Below are positions 11,430 through 21,930 of a stretch of 41,117 nucleotides of DNA, piece by piece. Position numbers and translations under genes: made by a program. This DNA comes from Gnetum montanum (lineage: Eukaryota > Streptophyta > Gnetopsida > Gnetales > Gnetaceae): NCBI GenBank assembly GCA_015680685.1, contig MNCI01034697.1, forward strand, positions 1,718,851 to 1,759,967, given 5' to 3'. Under the pieces are notes generated by a model, which was not told where the DNA came from, made no database searches, and saw nothing but the letters and a program-made list of their open reading frames with translations. How positions within the stretch are numbered: the stretch's first letter is position 1; each line of letters starts with the position of its first letter.

Positions 11430-14400
11430 AAGCTTCCATGCTGGACCCCCTCTATTTCCATGCTAGCCAGCATGGAAGGGGTGATCCCTAGCATGGATGA
11501 AACATCCAAAGGATTTTCAAGGCTTATTTTAACAAAATTTTGACTCTTGGTGGCTTGTATGTCACTGTAGTTGATTAGGGAAGGGAATAGGCTACTTTTG
11601 AGACTTGTTTCAACCCTTGGAACTCCCCTTTTGAGCTTAAAAGTATCTTCTATGCTAGTTCCACACTAGTCAACATGGAGCCAATGTAGAGACTAATGAA
11701 AACATGTTGTATGACATCCAAATGATCCAAATTAGGGTCTTGAGGACTTCCTAAGATAACACAAGGCTAGATTTGTCAAAATTGAACATTTCAAAGATCA
11801 AGAAAGGTCAAAAGTTAGGTCTTAAAGTTACACACTTTATCTCCATGCTAGCCATCATGGATGGAAGGGGGCTTAGCATAGAGAATTTAAATCTAGGCTA
11901 AAAAGGGTCAAATAGGATTGCATGGATAACCTAAACTAAGATTTGATAGTTGTGCATCTCTTGACAACATTTTTAGGTCATCTGGATGATGTTTTGAGTG
12001 TTAAAGCAAGTTTGAAGTAGTTTCCACAATGGATCCATGTTAGCTAGTGTGGAGAAGAGGTGGGACTCTTACTTTTTTATATCTTAGGATGGTCTGGAGA
12101 GCAAATAAACTAGGTTTCCAGGCCCCTAGGGTTGTAAACTATGATTTCCGAAATTTTGGTCAATTTTAGTCATGTTTATAGGTTCTTTGAGGCCATGTAA
12201 GGATACACCCCCCTTGATCCATGCTGGGGGAGGGGGGGGGGAGGGGGGGTTTGCGCCAACATGGAGGATAGAATTTGATGAGTTTTAGGGGCTAAAGAAA
12301 GGTCAAACTAGAGTAATATTAAGGCTATGGGATCCTAGGCTTTGCCAATGTAGGTTTTTGACCTCTCGAGATGTAAACATGCTATCAAAAGGGGCAAAGC
12401 AACCCTTTCACATTGGCTCATGTGAAAGAAGGGGTGCCTAGCATGGATAGATCAAAAATCTTAGATCTAGGCATATTTTGACCATAATTAACCATGCATG
12501 CTAGCTTCTGGGGTCACTAGTGTTAAGGGTTAGGGTTTAAAGTCAAAATCTAGCAATTTTTCGGGTTCCTAAGTGGTTTTTTGAGTTACCCCCTTGGATT
12601 CATGCTAGCTCCACATTGGCTAGTGTGGAGGACCTTAGAGGATGGAGTTTTTACATTTTTTTTCACATTTCTTAAACATGCATGTCTATTTCTAGGGTCA
12701 CTAGTGTTGATAGCTAAGGGTCAATGTCAAAATTTGGTAATTTTGAAGGTTTCTAGGTAGTTTTTGGGGTCAACCCTCTTGTTCCATGTTGGCTCCATGT
12801 TGGTCAACATGGATCTAGTGTTGAGGATTAGAGGAAAGTAGTTTTTGATTATTTTCTATTAATTTTTTCTGTGCATGTCGATTATTGGGATCACTGGTAC
12901 TAATTATTAGAGTCTAGGGTCAAAACTAGATAATTTTGAGGGTTCCATGAGGGTTTTTAGCTTACCTCTTTAGTTTCATGTTGGCTTTATATTGGCCAAC
13001 ATGGAACATGTGTAGAAGACCTTAGGAGGTTGCTTTATGGCAATTTTGTGTTGAAGTTTCGAAGTCTTGTAGCTCTTGGACATGTGGACAGGGTTGTAGG
13101 GTAAGTAAAGTTAGTTTTACATTATTTTGATGCATCTATGATTTTCCATGAACCTTCCTAGCTACATCCATGTTGGATCCACATTGGCCAACATGGAAAA
13201 GAAGGGTGCTTAGTGTGGAGGCTAAGAAACTCATGAAAATTGATCATTTTTGACAAGTTTTAGCTATTGGAACCTCTAGGAAGGTTGGATTGTTGATAGG
13301 AGTCCAATTGGAAGAAAATATTGAGAGTTTTGGCTATCCCCTCTTCCATCCATGTTGGCTAGACACTAGCCAATATGGATACAATCTTTCTGTAGTGTGG
13401 ATGAACTTAGAGTCAAGTTTTGAAGCCCTTTTGACAAGTTTGACTAGGTTTCAATGCTACTAGGGCTATACAGGATTGAGGGTCCTGATTCAGTGTCAAA
13501 ATTGATTAGTTTAAAGGCTCTTGGGTGTCCATGTAATCATATCCCCCTTTGTTCATGCTAGGAAGGGTGGCCCCAATGTGGAAGGGAGGGGGTAATCATG
13601 TTTTACCATCTTTGATTAATTTTGTGACATTTGAAGGCTCTAAGAGACTTCGGCGAGGTTTGGAGGTCACTAGGGTAGGTCATTGGGCTATTTATGGCTA
13701 TAGAAAATGTTATAATAGATACCCTAGGATATCCACACTAGCCAGCATGGAGAGGGGGGTTCACCAGTAAGGAGAAGCTTCAAGGATGGAAATTGACTTG
13801 AACTTTTATTATTATTGACTACCAGAGGTTATGGGAAAGCATAGGGGCTATCAAGATGAAATTTATGGTTAGTTAGGTCTTGGATAAGGGTTTTATGTCA
13901 TATCCCCTAAGCCTCCACACTGGCTCCATGCTGGGCAATGTGGAGGGAGGGTTCACCAACATGGGAATGGATGCATGTGTGAAATCAACTTGTTTTGAGA
14001 TGAAAGTAGGCTCTTAAGGGCTATGAAGGAGTGTTATAGTTGAAAAATGATAACTAGGTGGTCGATCTTGGTTATTTGATGTTAACCCCCACTCATCCAT
14101 GTTGGCTCCATGCTAGCTAGTGTGGAGAAATCCCCCCTTAGCATGGAAGCACTAGATCTACAAGTCTTATGCACTTTCAACTAGGTTTTCCAAGGTTTTG
14201 GGATTGTCAGAGGTGACTTGAGGGGTCCTAGGTTATGTGTACCCACTCCAAGGGTTAGATCTAGATGTGATGGGCAATGGGAGGTAAGAATAGATATCAC
14301 CCCCTAGCTCCACATTGGGCCATGTTCCCCAACATGGAAACCCAAAGTATCTAGTTTTGGCAAGGTTTAATGCCCTTTTGGAGCCTAAGGTTGAATGAGA

Positions 14401-14510
14401 TAGGTTACAACTGCTAAAAGTGGTAAGGGAGCTAGCTTTTATGGCTTTTAGGAGGGGGGATGCATGTGTCCATGTTGGATCCAGGTTACCTTACATGGAT
14501 GCATTGGGGT
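11430..14510. repeat. ~188-bp tandem array, about 17 units, with inverted-repeat word
   Basis: A word of the type ccatgctggctccatgctgg or its complement gccagcatgg recurs near 11,456, 11,650, 11,841, 12,033, 12,218, 12,405, 12,600, 12,783, 12,976, 13,168, 13,349, 13,552, 13,731, 13,913, 14,097, 14,308 and 14,470. The mean spacing is 188 bp. Most copies pair a forward with a reverse word, for example perfect 9-bp arms (ttccatgct...agcatggaa) at 11,456-11,477. Between words a weaker common text recurs (gtcaaaatt...ggcaattttgagggttc). Unit 5 carries a long G-rich run (12,226-12,249). No protein is encoded. The array ends about 450 bp before the first exon of the antisense gene. Confidence 0.85.
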
Positions 14511-14958
14511 TAAGGCTAGAACATAACTTTCGATGTTCCAAGGGGTCAAAACCCTAGTAATGATGGAGTTGTGGGTTTAAAAACACAATGTATGAGGGTG
14601 TATGGTGGGGTCCATAGCCCAAAATTTAAAAAATAGAGAAAATTAAACATTAATTATTAGTTCCCCTTCCACTCTCAATGTAGATAATACATTTCCCCTC
14701 TCACTTCAATGCACTTTGAGTTCTAATGCACTAAATTGGCAATGGGGGTGAAAGTGGAAGTTTTTAGGTTTAGTTTTTGATTTTATGTTTAATTTACTTC
14801 AAAAATATACCAAAATTCTCATCTCAACGCCCAACACATTAGAGAGTTTTTTTGGAAACATCATCTACTTTCAACATTAAAGCATCAAAGCTTTCCCCTA
14901 GCCAATGTAGAGGCCCTAGTCTCTTCAATTCTCAAACTTCTACAACATTGATGCCATC
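14511..14958 (+). promoter_or_regulatory. Candidate promoter and leader of the antisense gene
   Basis: This AT-rich, partly pyrimidine-rich sequence lies between the 188-bp array and the first possible start codon of the antisense gene. A TATA-like word (aaaaatatacc) lies near 14,797-14,807. The call rests on position, because transcription cannot be seen. Confidence 0.3.
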
Positions 14959-17900
14959 ATGATGAAGAAACATGGAGGTGGTAGGAAGAACTCCATGGCT
15001 TTAGGAGGTGCATAAGGTTGCCTACAACCTTTCTAGGCTACCTAGACTTTCATCAATTTAACCTTCCTCTTCATTCACTCCCAAGTATGCCATTCTAACT
15101 ATTTTTTTAGAGTTTTCCTAATCACTTTGTGCATTTTCTAGCTAGGAAAAGGTTGTTTTCTTCCAATCTGAGCGTTGATGAAATTAAATTTTGGAAAAAT
15201 CCTACCACATACTTTTCTCATTTCTACATAGATCTATGATTTTTTAGTTTTTCAAGCTTTGATATGTTTGATTTTTAAAATAGGCTTGCTTTTTTGTGTG
15301 CTTTTTTTTTTCTAAAAACTTGGGAGTGGAGCCATTGTTTTAGATCTAGGTTGATACTCTTGTTAAAATTAAATTATAACAAAATCCTACCCCTATTTTG
15401 ATGTGTTATTATGTGGTTTTAATTTTAGTTGTCTAGTTAGGCTTCAATTCATGGCTATACTAAATTAGTTTTTACAAATTGTGTTTTTAAATGCTTTTTT
15501 GATGAAAAAAGGAAGCAAAGTTTTGGATTTTTAATTAAGAAAATGGATAAGTTTTGGAAAAATCTAAGGTATGGGTTTTTATAATTAGATTTAAGGTTTA
15601 CATTGGTTGTGGTCGCATTTGATTTGGAGTTATAATGAGGAAGTTATGGTTGTTTCAATTAGGTTGTGTTATTAGGGCTTGTATCATTTTTTAAATTTTC
15701 ATCCAAGTTTAAGAATTTTTTTGAATAAACGACAAGGGTTTTGTATTGTTTCTAAGTGTGGGTGTGTATAGCTAGATTTAAGGTTTCAAATGGTAGTAGA
15801 ATACTCTATCTTGAGCTCAAACAAATTTTTGATGAAGTTTTTACCAACCCTATGTAGAAGGGGGTTTATGTTGATAGCTATGGTTGTGCAAATCTGGCTA
15901 TGGCTCATGTAAAATTGGTTGTATTTTTAGTTATACTATATATGGATAAAAATCTTCTAATTTCAAGATTCTTTTAGTGGTGGAATCACTAAGATTTGAG
16001 CTTTGATAGATTTTTTAGTGAATTTTTAACTATGACTATGTTAATTAGGCTTAATTTTGGTTATAGCATTTTACACCTTGGAGATGGATGTTATTAACAT
16101 GCTTAGAGATTCCTCTTGCTAACTTCCATTTCTTTGGGAATGCCCAAGGATGTAAACTACGCTTTAAATTTGATTTCATGAGAAATAGAGATTTTTACTA
16201 TTTTTAGTAGGCTTTTTCCTATGGCCATTTTTTCTAATTTTTAATGCTTTTTCTAAATTAATGTATGGTTTGGACTAAGGCATAACTTTGGATATGATGT
16301 TTAGGCTGTAATATTTTGACTACGATGTTTTGGGTATAACTAGTTTAATGGCTATGATTTTTGTAAACTAGTTGTTGTCGAATCTCTAAATGAATTTTGA
16401 CAAACACTTTAGAGTTTTTTACAGGGGCTAATTTCATTGCTAACTAAGGTGTTTTATGAAATTCACAAGGAAATTATAAGCATTGAAACATGATGGTAAT
16501 GATGCCTATATTTTCCCCTTTTAGGGTCCTACTGAAGTTGATACTCATCATAGTTCAGTTGATCAGTATCCTATGTTGTATCAGCCAACCCAACACCAAC
16601 ATCCCTATCTAACATGGTCTTGGAGAAGGGGTCACTTTGGTTCTATCTAGGGGTAAGTAAATTCTTTGCCTACATTTTTTAGAACTTTTGTGTGATGATG
16701 TGGTCACACTTGTCTATAGAGGTGGTTAGGGTCATAGTGGAGACCCTACTACCTGGGTCTACATAGTTGGTTTCTTGGTTCATAACCGATGATCCAAAGA
16801 CTAGAGTAGTAGGATAGCTAGTGGAGATGAAGGAAATCATTGGTACAAATTACCTCTTAGACATCTAGAAGATGCCAAAGTATTCTAAATACAACATCAA
16901 TAATACTTTGATGTTGGCGCAAAGAGCCCACTCCCTATTGTAGAATCCATCATTCACCATGTATTGATTACTATGGTAAGCATGGATATCATAGGTTTTA
17001 ATGTTTTACCTTTATTTAATTTGGTCATCTTTTCTAACTTGTCAATTTCACACATATCTTGTAGGTACAGGGTTAATGATCAAGGCTTGATCAAGAATGA
17101 TTGAATATTGGTAGTAGCTCACATTGCATTGAGTGAATTCACCAAAGGCCCCAAGATCACATATGTAATTTTCAAATAGCTAAGGGGAACTTTGATGAAT
17201 ATGCTACTAGATTTAACCTTGTTTATAAGAAGTTTATGGCTTCCAAGATATTGCACAGCTAGTGGGTGGTCCCCAAGGCCATCAAAGATATGGGTATCAC
17301 TATTGGGAGCCCCGAACAAGCTTCATTGAGTAAGAAGAAGAAAGGTAAGAAAAAGAATGATTTTCTATGTTATTTATAAGGTTTTATGGCCATATGGGTC
17401 TTAAGTATTCTATGTTCTAAACGTATTTATACTAATGCTAAGCATTTATTTTTGGCTTACATGACCTTCCACTTCTGCTAATGTCACTATACCCCTCACA
17501 AGACATTATGTGGATACTCTCCTCCTAAAGTTCAGTGATGTGGGGCCAACACTAGAGTAGTTGAGGGGGTAGGCATCTAAGAACATCTAGATAAGCATTG
17601 TGCTTGCAGGTTTGCTCAAGGTCTACATGGCACCTAGCCCTATTATCCCTTCTATGGAGATGCTAAACATCATCAACTCCCTTGACACAAGAGCCGATGT
17701 GTTTCACATCATAGTGCAATCCATACCAATTGTCATTGCCATTAGTGAGGCTACCTTATGTGACTTATTTCATGTTTCCATTGATGGAATAGTAGTTTCC
17801 ACCAAACCAATGGAGGAGACTAATGATTGTAAGAAAGTTGAGGAGTGGTTTGGTGCTAACAAAGACCTCTCTAGACTTTCTTTTGAGGGCTTCATGAATC

Positions 17901-20209
17901 TTGATGTAAGGGAGTTCTATCCTTTATTTAGGCCTTTGGCCTTTCCTAAATTGTTGTCACAAAAGATGGTAATTGGTATTGCAGAGGGATGGACTCTCAA
18001 GAAGGTCTTAATGGAAGAGACTCATTTTAACTAGGTTTCTTCCTTGGCTACTCACCTCAAGGAGGAAATCCTCAAACTCTATGAGGACCTCTCTATGATA
18101 GTCCACATGTACTATGCATTTTTTGTAGGCTATCTAAAGAGGTTTACAAAAGTCTTGGTGGTGAGCATAAATGGATCATGGGTGTGCTAGGATCCAAAAC
18201 AACTCTCCAAGCCTTGGATAAAAGATCTTTATCCAACTATGCAAGCTTAGAACCCACCAGAGGACATGGAAGATTTGCTATTTGTGACCACTAAGAACCT
18301 TGAGGTTAGTCAATGTGAATCCTCTAATAGCTTGGGGGAGGCACCTCTTACATTCTTGTTGAACATCCAGAGCGTCCAATGGTTATGTGCTAAGGCTAAT
18401 AGGGCATCTAGGGCCAATTTGAAATGGCCAACAAAGAAAGCACTATCAACATTAGACCTACCCTCTAAGAAAAGGATCATCTTTAAGATCCCTCTGTTAG
18501 ATTAGGTAGCCATAGGTATGCTTTAACTATGTTTTAAATGTTTTTGGCTATGCTATGTCCAATGGCTACATGTGTTAACTTACATAATGGGTTATGGCTT
18601 TAGGTCAATGGTGGAACGTAGTATATCAAGTTGCTACTATGAAATAAGAGTAAAGAAATGAAAAGGAGACATAAAGACTTGTAGAGGAGGAGCATAGGCA
18701 TATAGTGCATGCAAAGGAGGCACTCTTGTAGTAAGATATGAATGATTTAGATGCCTTGTTTGGTAGCACACTGCCTAGGAAGCCTTCGATCGACAACCTT
18801 GATGATGATGTTGAGGATGAGAATGAGAATGTGGATCTAGGCATGCTTATGCTTTACTCATTATTTCTTATGGTTTTATGTTTAAATTCTTAGTTCTTAC
18901 TTTTCCAATGATTGTTATGCTTATTGTAGTTCTTGAGCCACTAGTAGAGGCCTCTACATCCACATTTTGCATGAAACCATCGGTAGAGGTCCCAGACAAG
19001 ATAGAATTCATGCATGAGATGGTAAAGGACATTGTTGATCGGTTGTAACAAGATTGCACTTGAGATTAGTAAGAACTATGTATTGCTATGTCTTAGTTGT
19101 TTTGCTAGGAGTTCTATTTTATGCTATGACTACCTTAGATTGTACATCATTTTTATGGTTATATTTTTATTTTTTTCAGTGCTAGTAGTTACATGGAACT
19201 TGGGCCAAGTCATGGAGTTTGAATCCTTGCCTAAGATTCCTCCTGACACCCCACATGTCCCCTTGAAGCTATAAAAAATTTCCATTGATCTTGCAGTTTT
19301 ATGTGCAAAAGTTTCATGGGAGATTTAGAGGTCCAACAAATCCCTATGGGAATAGGTTATGGCTTTGAAGGAGGAAAATAAAAGGCAAACTGAGAGGATT
19401 TGAGATCTTGAGGAATGTAAGGCCTTTGTAGAAGCCCAAGTGGCTAACTCAAGGGCCTTTTGGACCAAGAAGATCACATAAGACAACTACTAGCACAACA
19501 TTAATGACAAGGTTGCCCTTTCCTAGAAGTTACATAAGGAGTAGATGCAGATGGACTTGATCTCCTGAAAGATCCAGGATTGGATGAATTATAGTGCTTA
19601 GGTCTTGGAATGGGTAAGACATAAAAGGATCATAAGAGGAAGTATAAGGTTGATTGGGAGGCATACCTAAAGTTGTTGAAGAGGGAGATGACTAAATGAA
19701 AGAAGAGGAACCTGTTTATCTAGGGTATTTAGGCTGAAAGTGCTTTTAACCTCTTTGAAAGCACTCTCACGATAGTTGAGTCTCCCACTTCCAAGATCAC
19801 TATGGCTACAAATGAGGTCTCTACAACCATAGTCTCATGGAATCCATGATCATAAATAGGTGTAGGCAAGATCAATATCTTCATAGGAATTAATTTTGGG
19901 GATATTGATTAGGCCAACATGATGGAAGATTAGATTTTCCACTATTTGGAGACTGGCCTTCACCATCTTTCCCAAGAGGTTATAAAGCTAGATTCCCCAT
20001 GGGTTTGATCGTGTTTATGATTTATGTTTTAATTTTTTAGTTTTGCATTTGTTTATGTCATGGTTTTGGTTATGTTGGCTACTAATTAGTTGTATGTTAT
20101 GCTGCAAGCACCATATGATGTCAGTGGCCCGAGTGGTGTAGGTGATGATGATGATGATGCAAAATCTCCTCCTCCTTTGTATGACTTCTTAGCACCACCA
20201 AATGAATGA
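14959..20209 (+). pseudogene. Antisense multi-exon gene inside element B (decayed, unknown protein)
   Basis: It runs opposite to gag-pol, within the protease-RT gap. Proposed exons are 14,959-15,015 (MMKKHGGGRKNSMALGG), 16,525-16,652, 16,720-16,975, 17,065-17,344, about 17,462-18,515, 18,604-18,840, 18,930-19,079, 19,180-about 19,995 and 20,109-20,209. Most introns are 67-120 bp with GT..AG ends (gtaagc..gtag at 16,976-17,064, gtatgc..tttag at 18,516-18,603); one starts GC (18,841). Reading phases match across the junctions at 16,975/17,065, 18,515/18,604 and 18,840/18,930. The large exon is open for 144 codons from 17,600. Exon 6 ends in an acidic run (NLDDDVEDENENVD). Exon 8 has a charged, helix-prone part. 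The last exon is acidic and proline-rich (GVGDDDDDAKSPPP). Many stops, mostly TAG, and one frameshift near 19,620 kill it. I recognise no domain. Extra ORFs, sense or antisense, are known in Tat elements; a captured host gene is the alternative. Confidence 0.6.
15016..16524 (+). other. Long first intron of the antisense gene (inferred)
   Basis: About 1.5 kb of T-rich, low-complexity sequence without coding signal ends in the polypyrimidine acceptor tattttccccttttag at 16,509-16,524. The composition fits a plant intron. The donor after 15,015 is not clear, so the link between the first exon and the rest is the weakest part of the gene model. Confidence 0.4.
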
Positions 20210-20542
20210 TGTAGCAATGTTTGTTTCATTTATTTCATGTTGGACATTGTATGACCTATATTGGCCAATGCTTGAGTTGTAGACATTTTGACACTTATGG
20301 TTTATTATTTTAATATTTATACCATACAATGTGGCTATGCATATATATATTACTTTAAAATGTTTTAAATTTTAAGTTTTGGTTTTAGTTTTAGCTACAT
20401 ATGTTATTGATGGCTTTACTATTTTAAATTTTTAAGGGTTATAAATGTTGTAAGCAAGTTTATACTACTGATGGCTACATTGGCTATGTTGAAAATGGTT
20501 AGAATATAAGATTATGAATGGCCATAGGATAAGGGTTAATTG

Positions 20543-20765
20543 CTAGTTTTAAGTCATGATGGATCACACGTTTATTGCCAGTTTAAGGTTATGATGGGCC
20601 ATAGTGCCAGTTTAAAGTATTAGTCAATTATAGCACTAGTTTAAAGTCTTAGCTTATTGTGGTGCCAATTTAAGGCCTTGATAGGCTGTGGGTTTGCTAG
20701 TTTTAGGCCATGGAAAGCCACATGTTTTTCCAATTTTAGGCCATAGAAGGCCCTTGTTAAAAGGA
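20543..20765 (-). repeat. ~30-bp tandem repeat, seven units, behind protease
   Basis: Seven units of the phrase agtttaaggccatgatgggc (plus-strand writing) lie between the end of the antisense gene and the end of protease. They are the same type as those at 7,148-7,236 and 11,005-11,067. The sequence from 20,210 to 20,542 is AT-rich and otherwise empty. An A-rich stretch (20,860-20,960) separates the repeats from protease. Confidence 0.8.
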
Positions 20766-20987
20766 AACTTATTTTTTTTTGGTGATTTTCTATTTTAAAG
20801 TTTGTATGGTTTTTCTTATTTTGAAATTTTTATAGGGCTTTTGATGTTTACAACATGTGAAAAAGTAAAGAAAGAGAAATGCTCTAATAAATAAATAAAA
20901 ATGCAAATGAATGTGAAAACTTAGGCTACATGCATAAAAGAGTAAATAAAAGTACATAAAAAGGCATAACAAGTCAACAAAGAAACG

Positions 20988-21930
20988 TTAGGCTACATAG
21001 CTATTAGTACATATTGTTATATCATTAGAAGGGCCTAGGGTGGAAGGGTCAAGGTGTACTTGACTTGTGCAGACTCTTCCTAATCTTTGAAAGATTAGAA
21101 AATGTATACGATCTACTCTGCACAAGTTTGTATTTACCATCCCCTTCCCTGATGATTTTAAAAGGGAGTTCATGCCATAACACATCCTATTATCCATTAT
21201 TATCATTCTTGGCCTTCTCCCCTCTCTTGGGTTGCTAGATTGCATGGCTAGGAGATTCTTGTTGAAACTCCACTTTAGGCCCTTGCTCTATTTCCATGTT
21301 TTTAATAGCTAGGGGTACTGTGTTGTCACCATGAATGATGATTTCACCTTCCTCATAAGGAAGGTGAATCTCTTGGTGGATGGATAAGGACACATTTCGT
21401 AATTGAGCCAACCAAGGTTTTTCTAAGATAAGATTAAAGCCCAGCATCTCCTCCACTACTAAGAAATCCATGGTTTTTAGGAATTGCTTCCCTTCCAAAA
21501 AATCCAAGGACATAGATCCCTTGACAACAACCCTTGATCCATTGAAGGACTTAAGAGTAGCTATTGATGTATGTTGTATTTACTCTATTAAGCCTAATCA
21601 TTCAATGATGGTTCATGGGATGACATTTATTGTAGCCCCATCATCTACATGCACCTAATGCACCTTAAATTTTTCCACTCGAATCGTGATGAAAAGAGGA
21701 GCCCTAGTCACTTCACCATATTTTGGGAGTTGGTCTTGATCTTGTTATCACTAAACATTAGTGATGTTGACTTCTTTTCCCTTGGTGAAGAAGGAACCAA
21801 TATAACATGAATAGAGTTCTCATTAGTAGGGATGTCCTCACTAATAGGGATATAAGTCAACATCTTGACTAGTGCTTCACGATGTGTAGCAGAAGTCATG
21901 ATTATGTCATACAGACTCAAAGTTATATTT
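20988..21930 (-). pseudogene. Element B protease region
   Basis: The retroviral-type aspartic protease releases the Gag and Pol proteins. On the minus strand a lead-in reads SLYDIIMTSATHREALVKML (21,918 onward), equivalent to SLYDIMMTSQVHREALVCML in element C. The hallmark GFNLILEKPWLAQL lies near 21,440, followed by HLPYEEGEIIIHGD. The active-site segment falls between 21,708 and 21,513, in a frameshifted part I could not read reliably. Two frames are used (ends 21,920/21,245 versus 21,513). Coding signal ends at about 20,988, where the gap begins. Confidence 0.8.

Noticed and set aside
11430-14510. CRISPR-like array
   Set aside because: Units are ~188 bp, degenerate and without unique spacers between identical short repeats, and the context is a plant retrotransposon.
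17119-17319. Minus-strand ORF inside the antisense gene region
   Set aside because: It is the complement of proposed exon 4, whose plus-strand reading joins in phase with exon 3; the minus reading has no partner.
10765-20987. The whole protease-RT gap of B as one simple nested LTR element
   Set aside because: I found no pair of LTRs, target duplication or gag-pol inside it, and element C has a gap at the same place. A nested insertion of another kind is not excluded.
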